DNA of 64,000 nt from Candidatus Hinthialibacter antarcticus (GTDB lineage Bacteria > Hinthialibacterota > Hinthialibacteria > Hinthialibacterales > Hinthialibacteraceae). Where the stretch lies: assembly GCA_030765645.1 (NCBI GenBank), contig JAVCCE010000003.1, positions 1 through 64,000 on the forward strand. Direction: 5' to 3'. The notes below the pieces were generated by a model. The model saw only the letters and a list, made by a program, of their open reading frames with translations, had not been told where the DNA came from and did not search any database. Of the stretch, positions 19,146-27,886 are shown in pieces; position 1 is the first letter of the stretch; each line of letters begins with the position of its first letter. Both the position numbers and the translations under genes were made by a program.

Positions 19146-20516
19146 ATGAAGCGGAGTGTGTGTTTTTATATTCTAATGCTGTGTACGTGTTCTATATCGT
19201 TTGTATCGGCTGAGGTTGAGAGGTGGGTGAGTTCAGAAGGCGCCTCAGTTTGGATGGCGCCGCTCGAAGCGATTCGCACATCCTCCCCATCAAAAAAAGC
19301 AGCGCAGATCATCATTGATCCAGCGAAATCTTTTCAATCCATCGTAGGCGTCGGCGCTTCACTTGAACATTCGACCTGCTGGAACTTGAGCCAACTGGGT
19401 TCCAAGGCGCGTTCGGAAGTGATACGCCAAATTGTTGATCCCATAAACGGCAACGGCATGAATATCATGCGCATCTGTATTGGCGCGTCTGATTTCATCG
19501 GCGAACCGTTTTATTCGTACGATGATATGCCTGAGGGGGAGACGGATCTCGAGCTGAAGCATTTTTCAATCGAAAAAGATCGCGCCTATGTGTTGCCTGT
19601 CTTGAAAGAGGCTTTGGCGATAAACCCTGAATTGCTATTTGTCGCGTCTCCATGGAGCCCTCCCGCCTGGATGAAAGATAACGGTTCGCTCAAACACGGA
19701 CGGCTGCTGCGAAAATATTATGATGTCTATGCGCAATACCTGGTGAAGTTCATAGAAGCCTACCAGGCGGAGGGCATCCCCATTTATGCGATTACGCCGC
19801 AGAATGAGCCTGACTATCCAAACAAATATTATCCGACCTGCTATTGGAGCGCCGAAGATCAGCGTGATTTCATTCGCGACTTTCTGGGGCCGCAATTACG
19901 CAAGGCTGATTTAACCACCCCGATCTGGTGTTGGGACCATAATTGGAATTTATTGGAGTTTCCCGATACGGTTCTTCGTGACGAAAAGGCGGCGCAGTAT
20001 GTGTACGGTACGGCTTTTCATTTGTATGAAGGAAAGGCGGAGGCGCAGACTACTTTCAAGAAAAAGTTCCCTGAAAAAGATATTTTCTTCACCGAAGGTT
20101 CAACGTTCAAAACCGACGGCGCGATTGAAATTATAAAAATTTTCCGAAACTGGTCGCGCACTTATCAAGCATGGGTTTTGTTTTTAGATGAAAACCAAAA
20201 ACCCAACAATGGCCCGCATGACGCCACTCCCACGTCAATTGAGCGCCTCGCCGATAACAGCGTGCGTTATAACTTTGATCACTTTATGTACGGCCATTTT
20301 TCACGCTTCATTCAACGCGGCGCAGTGAGAATTGATTCGTCGGCGGGCGATAATAACTATGCGAACCTGGTTGTGCGTAACCCTGACGGTTCGATGGTAA
20401 TGGTCGTCGCTAACGCCGGGCCGCAAAAATCATTTCGGGTCCGTTGCGGCGAGATGGAATTTGAAGATGTGATTGAAATGAAGACCGTTGCAACCTATCG
20501 TTGGAAATTTGAATAA
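19146..20516 (+). CDS. Secreted glucosylceramidase-like hydrolase, GH30
   Basis: About 456 residues: signal peptide (MKRSVCFYILMLCTCSISFVSA in the precursor), then a GH30 TIM barrel beginning FQSIVGVGASLEHSTCWNL. ITPQNEPDYPN (Glu near residue 221) supplies the acid/base and DIFFTEGSTF (Glu near 317) the nucleophile. SPWSPPAWMKDN is typical of the family. GH30 members cleave beta-glucosyl, beta-xylosyl, beta-fucosyl or beta-1,6-linkages; the subfamily cannot be fixed by eye. Start at 19146 with GAGGTG upstream. The last codons overlap the A/T run of the terminator serving the opposite-strand cytochrome gene. Confidence 0.9.
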   Translation: MKRSVCFYILMLCTCSISFVSAEVERWVSSEGASVWMAPLEAIRTSSPSKKAAQIIIDPAKSFQSIVGVGASLEHSTCWNLSQLGSKARSEVIRQIVDPINGNGMNIMRICIGASDFIGEPFYSYDDMPEGETDLELKHFSIEKDRAYVLPVLKEALAINPELLFVASPWSPPAWMKDNGSLKHGRLLRKYYDVYAQYLVKFIEAYQAEGIPIYAITPQNEPDYPNKYYPTCYWSAEDQRDFIRDFLGPQLRKADLTTPIWCWDHNWNLLEFPDTVLRDEKAAQYVYGTAFHLYEGKAEAQTTFKKKFPEKDIFFTEGSTFKTDGAIEIIKIFRNWSRTYQAWVLFLDENQKPNNGPHDATPTSIERLADNSVRYNFDHFMYGHFSRFIQRGAVRIDSSAGDNNYANLVVRNPDGSMVMVVANAGPQKSFRVRCGEMEFEDVIEMKTVATYRWKFE

Positions 20517-20545
20517 AAAAAAGCGGTCTGGAAAAACCAGACCGC
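20513..20545 (-). terminator. Rho-independent terminator of the octaheme cytochrome gene
   Basis: A perfect 9-bp stem GCGGTCTGG / CCAGACCGC with a 5-base loop. On the minus strand it is followed by eight T, so it ends transcription coming from the cytochrome gene (stop at 20574). On the plus strand the stem lies just after the GH30 stop. Confidence 0.88.
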
Positions 20546-20573
20546 AAACTGGATAGTAAAAGATGGAGTTTCG

Positions 20574-22289
20574 TTAGTAGAGTTGCCAGAATTTCGCGCC
20601 GGATTGGAACATGGAGGTCAGTTCCGCCGCGCGTTCTGGCGAATAACTTAATGCGGTGAAATCCAACACGCTTTGGTTGCTGTGGCAGTTTTCACATTTT
20701 AACGCGCCTTTTTTCTTGATGGCGTGGTTGAGGCTGATAAATGAACCGGTGATGTTGAGCGGGTTATTGTCTCCAACATAGGTCGGATCATTTTGGTTAT
20801 CGGGTAGATTGAGTCCAGCCCACTCGCCGCTCCACATTTGCGAACCCATCTGGATCAATTCGTCGGTGGTCATCATGGCCGGGTTTTGGCCTGACATCAT
20901 CGCGGCGGTTTTGGCCATGCCGATGCTGATTGATTCGCTGATATTGCCGGTCATCAGATAGTGTTCTTTTTCAAAAGCGAACATGTTGGGGAACTGGCCC
21001 AGCATGGCTTTTTCTTGTTCGTTGAGGCCTTCGGGGCGCATGAAGCCAAAGGCTTTCATGGCGTCTTGCATGCCTTCGAGTCCGGCTTTCATGGTAAAGT
21101 TTTCGTTGAAGCCCGGCAGCCCGGGGATGCCGTTCATGTCGGCGATCATGCCGCTTTGGATGGCGCGGAACGGATAAATTTTCGCGTTGGGCGTGTCTTT
21201 AGTCGCAGGCATGAAATCCCAGGCGGCGGCGTCGTTAACAGGTTCCGCCAACATGCTGGCTTGACCGTTAAACCAGCGATAGGCCGGGCGTTGGTTATAG
21301 GCTTCGCTGTATTCAGAATAGGGTTCGTAGGTCCCGGTTTCTTCATCAAATTGTGGGATGTTCGCCAGCGGGCCGTCTTGCATACCGAAGATCGACGCCC
21401 ATGCGCGAATCGAGGCGCCAGACGTATAAGGAATGTGGCAGGTTTCGCAAGCGATGAATTGCGCGTGTTGATTATAAGCCGCGCTTTCATGTGGGTCGGT
21501 ATGGCAATTGCTGCAATCGACTTCGACTTCGGGGCGTTCCCAGGCGTGCATGTCGGATACGCGGGAACCGCGCGCAATCTTATGATCCTTTACCAAGTGG
21601 CAAGCCGTGCAGTTCATCCCTGCGGCGGCGTGGACGTCGTGTTCGGGTTCGTATGGCGTACCGCGTTTGTATTCCGCATCGGCTTGACCGTGTTTGTGGC
21701 AGCGATAGCAGGAATGCGCGGTGACGTCTTCACCGACGCTGCGCGCCGCTTCGAGGCTATGGTCTTGGCTCCACACGCGTCCGCCGAATTCATCGGTGGT
21801 GAGTTGGCGCCAGCCTGCGGGTTCAAATTCTTCATAGACGCCGTCGCCGTTCATGTCGTATTTTTCCGCATGGCATACGAGACAGTCGATGCTGTTTTTT
21901 TGCACGTCAGAAAACTCGCCGGTTTGCGGGTCAGGGAAGGGCAGATATTGGCTAACGTGGCATTTTCCGCAAGACGTAGAAATCTTATGGTCGCCAAAAT
22001 CGCCGGTAAAATTCACCATGCCGTTGCTGCCGACCAGGGCGCAGAAGCGGTCGATCATGCCGTGAGAGCCGCCGCCGGGGTAGCCGATGTTTGCGTTTTC
22101 CGTCCGCCAGGTAAAGTGAGTGCTCGCCATGACTTCTTCAAGTTTGCCATCGTGGCACTGCAAGCAGGTTTGCGGGCCTTCATAACTTTGCAGGAAAGAG
22201 TGATTGGCGGCAAACGATGCATTTGAGAAAAATACAATGGCTAAAATCAATGTAAGATAAGGCAAGTGGTGATAGAGCCGATGATTCAT
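20574..22289 (-). CDS. Octaheme c-type cytochrome, tetrathionate-reductase-like
   Basis: 571 residues, periplasmic: signal peptide to about residue 27 and eight CxxCH haem-binding motifs (residues 42, 107, 136, 194, 227, 259, 281 and one near 535). The N-terminal pattern CLQCHDGKLEEVMASTHFTW, the spacing of the next motifs and CETCHIPYTS resemble the octaheme tetrathionate reductase family, whose members reduce tetrathionate, nitrite or hydroxylamine in vitro. About 250 residues without haem lie between motifs seven and eight, longer than I expect for that family. Start has AAGGAG upstream. No quinol oxidase or cytochrome-maturation gene is nearby, so the electron donor is unknown. Confidence 0.85.
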   Translation of the reverse strand: MNHRLYHHLPYLTLILAIVFFSNASFAANHSFLQSYEGPQTCLQCHDGKLEEVMASTHFTWRTENANIGYPGGGSHGMIDRFCALVGSNGMVNFTGDFGDHKISTSCGKCHVSQYLPFPDPQTGEFSDVQKNSIDCLVCHAEKYDMNGDGVYEEFEPAGWRQLTTDEFGGRVWSQDHSLEAARSVGEDVTAHSCYRCHKHGQADAEYKRGTPYEPEHDVHAAAGMNCTACHLVKDHKIARGSRVSDMHAWERPEVEVDCSNCHTDPHESAAYNQHAQFIACETCHIPYTSGASIRAWASIFGMQDGPLANIPQFDEETGTYEPYSEYSEAYNQRPAYRWFNGQASMLAEPVNDAAAWDFMPATKDTPNAKIYPFRAIQSGMIADMNGIPGLPGFNENFTMKAGLEGMQDAMKAFGFMRPEGLNEQEKAMLGQFPNMFAFEKEHYLMTGNISESISIGMAKTAAMMSGQNPAMMTTDELIQMGSQMWSGEWAGLNLPDNQNDPTYVGDNNPLNITGSFISLNHAIKKKGALKCENCHSNQSVLDFTALSYSPERAAELTSMFQSGAKFWQLY

Positions 22290-22768
22290 GCTGTTTCTCC
22301 TTCTTATGTTGAAATGCAGGTTGGTTTATCTAAAATCCCTCTGTATGAATTAACGGGAAATTAACTTGTTTCCTATATGCAATTATAGCTATGAAGTGAA
22401 TCGTCAGTAATAGTTGTTTGTTTTTTATGCTATCTTTTTTATGAAAGTCTATAAAATTAATAATGTATATTCTGATAAAATTACTAAATTATATTTGGGT
22501 TAATTTGCAATTAAATCTGAATGTAAGCCTATGTATATGAATGTGTTTTTGTGATCGAGCGCTATTCATCGCCGATTAGCTATGAAGGAATATATTCTAC
22601 TTTTATGGTAACCTTTAAAATTTACGTAGGCACCACTTTCTCGCAATGTTAGCCAAAAATCTATTTAAGAGAACGATGGGATATGGTGAGGAAATGTGTC
22701 TTACTCGATTTGATTTCTGTGGGCGGGCGCCTCAAGATAACTCATTAACTTTCACATAAGGTAATTGA
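22290..22768. other. AT-rich intergenic region
   Basis: About 480 bases, strongly AT-rich between 22300 and 22660. It separates the cytochrome gene from the lhr fragment, which point away from each other. No open frame, hairpin terminator or convincing promoter was found. Confidence 0.5.
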
Positions 22769-23620
22769 ATGGCAGGTTCGCTTTCGCTTTTTAGTCCACT
22801 GGTGCAAACCTGGTTCGCCGAGCAATTGGGCGAGCCGACCGAGGTGCAAGAACGCGGCTGGCCGGGTATCGTAAGCGGGCGGCATGTAATCGCGACGGCG
22901 CCGACGGGCAGCGGCAAGACGCTGGCGGCGTTTTTGTGGGCGATCGACCAACTGTTGACGGGCGCTTGGCCTTGCGGCGAATTACAGGTGATCTACATTT
23001 CGCCGCTCAAAGCGCTCAACAATGATATACAGCGAAACTTGCTTTCTCCATTACAAGAACTGCGCGCGCGGATGACGGCTGCGGGCATGGAACCGCCCGA
23101 TGTGCGCGTCGCAGTGCGCAGCGGCGATACCGACCAAAGCGAACGCGCCCGCATGTTGCGGCGCCCGCCGGAAATTTTGATTACCACGCCCGAAAGCCTC
23201 AACCTACTCGTTAATTCAAAACGTGGACGCGCGGTGTTTGGTTCCGTACGGACGCTGATCTTGGATGAAGTGCACTCCGTCGCGGCCACCAAACGCGGCG
23301 CCCATCTCATTACGGCGGTTGACCGATTGGTGATGCTCAGCGGCGAGTTTCAACGCTTGGCGCTGAGCGCAACCATTAATCCTCTCGAAGTGGTGGCGGA
23401 ATGGGTGGCGGGGCGTCGGCTCGAAACGCGAAACGGACAGTCGGTATTTGTTCCAAGAGACATTGATATTGTTGAATGCAGTTCGATCAAAAAACTCGAT
23501 GTCTGCGTTCGTTACCCTGCGGTTGGAGAGAAAGCCGCAAATGATAAAAATGTCTGGTTGCCTTACGCCAAAGCCATCCGCGAGGTTGTTCGGCAACATC
23601 ATGAGATTTCGATTGCGTAA
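22769..23620 (+). pseudogene. lhr: lhr-type helicase, N-terminal fragment
   Basis: 283 codons matching the start of Lhr, a large superfamily 2 DNA helicase of about 1400-1500 residues. Present: FSPLVQTWFAEQLGEPTEVQ, motif I ATAPTGSGKTLAAFLWAIDQL, Ia YISPLKALNNDI, ITTPESLNLL, motif II LDEVHSVAATKRGAHL and motif III LALSATINP. Homology stops at about 23605 (VVRQHH) where Lhr should continue into motif IV; then a few unrelated codons and a stop follow. The end overlaps the stop of the opposite-strand mosaic gene. The C-terminal piece of lhr survives at 27077-27697. With RecA domain 2, the winged helix and the core domain missing, it cannot work as a helicase. Confidence 0.88.
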
Positions 23621-26600
23621 TCGGTAGCGCCATATAAAGGACCGCCGCCGCTCACTTTGATGTAGTATATCGTTCCAGCCATTAATGTTCTTGTAATTCT
23701 AGATAAGCGCCCGTCGCCTCCATCATCATTCATCTCCAATGAAATGGATTCGGGATCTGTATATATGTCCAGGACTGTATCAGTGTATGTTGGATTTTTC
23801 CCGCCTACTGCAAAAGTTTCAATAGTATAGGATTTCGTTGAGGTGGGTACGAATCTGTACCAAACAAATGACGTCCAAGTAGGTAAACTCCCTGTAACTC
23901 TTTGTCCTTCTAAAAGTTGAGTGGATGTCATGCTCGGCGTAGCCGTTGGAGTGACTGTTGGCGTCGGCGTAATGGTCGGTACCGGCGTCGGAGTAATGGT
24001 CGGTACCGGCGTCGGAGTAATGGTCGGCGTAGCCGTTGGCGACCTAAGAAGGCGAAAGCCAAAGCGGTTGCCGCGGTAGTCAGGCGAGCCCTGGCCGCGA
24101 AGCGCCGACCGGCAGCTCCGAGCGCCGCCGTCCCAGCCGCCGCCGCGTATGACACGGCCCGAACCCGATGATGGCCCTAATGGCCCTACAGGATCAATTT
24201 GAGCACTAGATGAATAACTTCCATACCAATCCTGGCACCACTCCCACACATTTCCGCTCATGTCAAACAGCTCCCATGGATTTGGCAACTTGGTTCCTAC
24301 CTCGTGTGTTCTAGAGGAAGAATTTGAATCATACCAAGCATACTGATTGATTTGAGAATTATTTGGATCATCACCCCAATAAAAACGTGTGGTCGTCCCC
24401 GCACGACACGCATACTCCCACTCCGCTTCCGTCGGAAGCCGAAATGTACCCTGATTCATGCCATTCAACTTCTCTATAAACTGTTGGCAATCATTCCATG
24501 AAACTGATTCCACCGGATTATTCATTCCACTGAAACTAGATGGATTGGAACCCATTACCGCCGACCATTGCGCTTGCGTCACTTCATACTTCCCCATATA
24601 AAAACCGTTCGTCAAAGTCACCTGGTGCTGCGGACCTTCATCTGAATATCTACCACTCTCATTACTTGGAGACCCCATGGTAAATGCGCCCGCAGGAATT
24701 AATTCCATTTTTAATGGCATCGCCCCATCTGGTAAATTCAAATCTATCGTTATTTGACCTGGCCGCGGCGTCGGCGTCGGCGTAACGGTCGGTACCGGCG
24801 TCGGAGTAATGGTCGGTACCGGCGTCGGAGTTCTTGTCGGAACGGGTGTGTATGTAGGAGGATAAATATGAGTTGGTGTGGGTAAATCAGTTAAAAGCAA
24901 TTCAATGCTTTCTGATATACCAAGAAACCTAGCTTCAAACGTTGTTTTTTCTATTCTAAAAACACTAAATAGGTAAATCGTACCACTTTGAGGGCCATTT
25001 TCAAATATTACGTTTACACTTTCAGCATTTGGAGACCACTCAAAATAATTACTTGTTGGTGAATTAGAATTACCCAAGAATTCAAATGTCTGTCCATTAT
25101 CTTTAGATACAGTTATGTGGTAATCGTATGCGTTTGTTGAATTAGGGTCGTTCCAATTAATCACTAATTCTCTATCAAAATATGCATCAGTGTCTACATG
25201 GGAGCCAGTGTCCACGCGATCCTGGATGTCTTGAGGATTAGAATCTGAAACATATACGACAGGAATAGGTCTCGGCGTTTCTGAAGGGATTATTGTGATT
25301 GTTGGAATTGATGTTGGTTGAGGCGTTGGCTGGTCTCCTTCACCTGGAACAAAAATTTCGCCATTAAAGTGGTAAATCTCTCCTGCTTTCCAAATCGCTA
25401 TACCAGACATCATGTCACTTGTTGATACAGCCCCCCCGGATTTCCACTGAGCAATGTATATCATCATTTCGCTGGTGGAAATTCTAAAATCTTGATTGCT
25501 ATCCATTGAATGAACTGTATAAATGTCTGTCAATTGATACTTCGTAGAAGTAATAGGATTTGCCATATTAATTGCTAAGTCGCCAATAGTGATAACCTCT
25601 TGCGGCAAAAACTCCTTGGTGAAGAAGGTAGATCCAGAAAAGTATTCTGAAATATTTCCATTGGAGATTGGAGTAATTGTATAAGTAAGGGTTTCTGGCA
25701 ATTGCGTACCAGGAAGAAATAGCCATTTGAGTTGATGATTAATTTCATCCCATTTTCCTGAATCACTTATCGTGTCAACACTCCAACCATTTGGAGGCGT
25801 CTCAATGATTGAAACTCCGCTTTCATTCATTATTGCTGCGTCTACATTGAATTTTAATTGCGTTGTAAATGGTATTCCTGCTTGATATGAATCCGGCAAT
25901 ACCCTTAGAACCTCAACTTCAACCGGCGCAATTGATTTTAGAAATCTATCACCATCTATTTTTTTTTGAATTGGATTGAAATTTAAGGTGTAAACGATCA
26001 TCCCAGTAAATACTTGAGTCCCAGCAACAGAATCTGAAGGAACGGCTACATAATCAATGGAATCTGGTAGTAAAACTCCTGGAAGAAAAAGCCATTTTAA
26101 CTGTTGATTTACTGCATCCCAACTTCCTGCATCACTGATGCTGATAACTTCCCATCCCTCAGGCACATTTTCTGTAATCGATAATCCACTATTCGAAGCA
26201 ATAGAATCAGAAACTAAGATTTCAAAAGAGACTTCCGCTTCTTGCCCATTCTCATAAAAGTTTGGCAAAACACGATTAACAGTTGCTTCGTCTGGTGAAA
26301 GTGGTGTTGGTTTCGGTGTAGGAGTAGAAATCGGTAAGTTTGTTGGTACGGGTGTAATTGTTGAAGTTGGGTTTGGTAGGAGGGGCGATTCAGTGTTGAT
26401 GATTTCATTAAGATCAATTTCAATTTTTTCATCGCCTAAATCAATAATTTGAAAATTATCTAAGTAGACCGTAACAGGTTCTGTCTCACTTGTATTGACG
26501 ACTTGAATGATCCCCTGAAAACCTATCGAAGGCGGTAAAAAGAAATCTGCAATCCGCTGGTATTGATCGACAAAGAGGTTGGAGACGTTAGGTGAAATCG

Positions 26601-26979
26601 TCGAAACTACCAAGTCTTCACCAAGATCAATTGAGACCAGATAAACAGACACATTAGGCGCCGTTGAACGGACTGAGCAGCGAAGCAATGCTATGTTCGA
26701 CGTGAAAATCGGCGCCATGTTGACCATGACGCCCTCACCAGGATCTGCTTCAATAATCATACCTCGACCATCGGTAGCGCCATCAAACGCGTTATCGGTT
26801 GGAATGGTTCCATAAGAAATGTCTGGAAGCGGATATTCACCGAACCCTGCGCCAATGACGCTGATGCCATTGGCTTCAGTCGTATCGGCTGAAAAATCGA
26901 TATTGAGAAGATTCGTTTGAGAAAAGACTGTGGAAAATGATAGAAGAGTAAAAAGGACAACAGTAACCAATCGTCTCAT
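23599..26979 (-). CDS. Large secreted mosaic protein with FGE/C-type-lectin-like domain
   Basis: 1126 residues. Order: signal peptide (1-20); N-terminal domain shared with the 6362-7708 protein (about 22-175); Pro/Thr linker; two similar beta-sandwich repeats, each with a SDxGxWDxxNxQLKWLFLPG signature (about 250-330 and 350-455); a dockerin-like segment with DSNQDFRISTSEMMIYI (about 485-540); a fibronectin-like domain (about 575-700); a PTPVPTITP linker; an FGE-sulfatase/SUMF1 domain (about 745-978); a second PTPVPTITP linker; and a PPC-like beta-sandwich (about 1015-1126). The FGE part has FYMGKYEVTQAQW and MSGNVWEWCQDW but only the second active-site Cys (GGGWDGGARSC), so enzyme activity is doubtful. 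The gene is AT-rich except residues about 930-985. It replaces the middle of lhr. Start has AAGGGA upstream. Confidence 0.87.
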   Translation of the reverse strand: MRRLVTVVLFTLLSFSTVFSQTNLLNIDFSADTTEANGISVIGAGFGEYPLPDISYGTIPTDNAFDGATDGRGMIIEADPGEGVMVNMAPIFTSNIALLRCSVRSTAPNVSVYLVSIDLGEDLVVSTISPNVSNLFVDQYQRIADFFLPPSIGFQGIIQVVNTSETEPVTVYLDNFQIIDLGDEKIEIDLNEIINTESPLLPNPTSTITPVPTNLPISTPTPKPTPLSPDEATVNRVLPNFYENGQEAEVSFEILVSDSIASNSGLSITENVPEGWEVISISDAGSWDAVNQQLKWLFLPGVLLPDSIDYVAVPSDSVAGTQVFTGMIVYTLNFNPIQKKIDGDRFLKSIAPVEVEVLRVLPDSYQAGIPFTTQLKFNVDAAIMNESGVSIIETPPNGWSVDTISDSGKWDEINHQLKWLFLPGTQLPETLTYTITPISNGNISEYFSGSTFFTKEFLPQEVITIGDLAINMANPITSTKYQLTDIYTVHSMDSNQDFRISTSEMMIYIAQWKSGGAVSTSDMMSGIAIWKAGEIYHFNGEIFVPGEGDQPTPQPTSIPTITIIPSETPRPIPVVYVSDSNPQDIQDRVDTGSHVDTDAYFDRELVINWNDPNSTNAYDYHITVSKDNGQTFEFLGNSNSPTSNYFEWSPNAESVNVIFENGPQSGTIYLFSVFRIEKTTFEARFLGISESIELLLTDLPTPTHIYPPTYTPVPTRTPTPVPTITPTPVPTVTPTPTPRPGQITIDLNLPDGAMPLKMELIPAGAFTMGSPSNESGRYSDEGPQHQVTLTNGFYMGKYEVTQAQWSAVMGSNPSSFSGMNNPVESVSWNDCQQFIEKLNGMNQGTFRLPTEAEWEYACRAGTTTRFYWGDDPNNSQINQYAWYDSNSSSRTHEVGTKLPNPWELFDMSGNVWEWCQDWYGSYSSSAQIDPVGPLGPSSGSGRVIRGGGWDGGARSCRSALRGQGSPDYRGNRFGFRLLRSPTATPTITPTPVPTITPTPVPTITPTPTVTPTATPSMTSTQLLEGQRVTGSLPTWTSFVWYRFVPTSTKSYTIETFAVGGKNPTYTDTVLDIYTDPESISLEMNDDGGDGRLSRITRTLMAGTIYYIKVSGGGPLYGATDYAIEIS
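23974..24018. repeat. 45-bp direct repeat, copy 1 (3' linker of mosaic gene)
   Basis: Nearly two units of a 24-bp sequence starting GGTCGGTACCGGCGTCGGAG, encoding the PTPVPTITP linker after the FGE domain. It is identical to 24787-24831; the start-to-start distance is 813 bases, a multiple of three. Confidence 0.93.
24045..24165 (-). other. GC-rich patch, candidate variable region of the FGE domain
   Basis: About 120 bases at the end of the FGE domain, much richer in GC than the rest of the gene. The codons at positions variable in diversity-generating-retroelement targets (after GGGW, around CRSA, after PD) are nearly all NNC: GAC, GGC, GGC, AGC, GGC, GGC, TAC, GGC, AAC, CGC. This is what adenine mutagenesis of AAC codons would leave. 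No template repeat or reverse transcriptase was found in this window, so the call is tentative. Confidence 0.4.
24787..24831. repeat. 45-bp direct repeat, copy 2 (5' linker of mosaic gene)
   Basis: Identical to 23974-24018; encodes the PTPVPTITP linker before the FGE domain. The two copies flank exactly the FGE domain in frame. Confidence 0.93.
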
Positions 26980-27076
26980 GATGATATCCCTTCGGGTGTG
27001 ATATTAACATGTTTACAATAATATTATTCCTTTGTCAATAAGAAATTTTCCCCATAAGACTCCACAAGAATAAGAA

Positions 27077-27697
27077 TTGTCATATACATATATGCAACAC
27101 GCTTTTGTTAACAAAAATTCAAATAGACATTGCTATGGAATCTTGTTCCGTGAACTGCTGTTGCGCGAGTCGCCGCCATTTCGTTGGGGTGAATTATTCA
27201 AAGCGTTGCGGGTGATGGAACTCTCCGGCGAAATCGTGGGCGGATATTTTTTTGAAGGCGTTCACGGTTTGCAATTTATGAGCGCGGCGTCGCTGCATTC
27301 TTTTCAACAGTCCCAGCCGATTGACGTGGTGTACTGGCTGAGCGCGGTCGATCCGGCGTCGTTGTGCGGCGTTAACATTGAGGGGCTGAAAGACGGCCTA
27401 CCGGAGCGCCGATTGTCAAACCACCTCGTCTATCATGGAACCCAACTCGCTTTGCTGTCGCGCCGCCAGGGCAAACAACTGACGATTCATGCCGATGCAA
27501 CCAACGAAAACCTGCCCCGTTTTTTACAAATCTTTCATCGTTGGTTAGAGCGTTCCGCCTCGCCAGTGCGGTCAATCACCATTGAGACGATCAATGAGGC
27601 GCCCGCAGCCGAAAACCCCTATCTTGAAGTATTCAAAACAGAATTTGACGCGACGGTTGATTTCGGGAAAATCGTGATTCGTAAGCGCTATTTCTAA
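27077..27697 (+). pseudogene. lhr: lhr-type helicase, C-terminal fragment
   Basis: About 190 codons matching the very end of Lhr: YGILFRELLLRESPPFRWGE, LFKALRVMELSGEIVGGYF, GLQFMSAASL, WLSAVDPASLCGVNI and LVYHGTQLALLSRRQGK all correspond to its C-terminal domain. Homology begins at about 27127; the preceding 16 codons are unrelated, and the only in-frame starts are a TTG at 27077 and a Met a few codons later, without a ribosome site. Same strand and order as the N-terminal piece 3.5 kb upstream. About 900 or more residues of the original protein are missing between the two. Unlikely to be functional. Confidence 0.85.
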
Positions 27698-27886
27698 TTT
27701 GTTACATTCCCTCGAAGACATTGAATGACGGCGTTTTTTTAGGCCCCGGCATCTTATTTCTTTGTTCAATTGTTTAATAACGGTTGTTTAGAAAAGAGTG
27801 GATTGCGCTATAATTTTTAAAACTCTAACTAGAAAATTAATGGCATTCTTATCGTGTGAATGTTTTTTGAATGAACTGGAGATTTT

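Noticed and set aside
20961-22226. 421-codon open frame on the plus strand
   Set aside because: Antisense shadow: the minus strand encodes eight CxxCH motifs with a signal peptide, ribosome site and terminator.
23930-24040. Tandem 24-bp repeats resembling a CRISPR or satellite
   Set aside because: They are in frame and encode Pro/Thr linkers; there are no spacers and no cas genes.
23917-24171. Arg/Ala-rich plus-strand frame over the GC-rich patch
   Set aside because: Shadow of the linker repeats and FGE domain; composition arises from the repeat.
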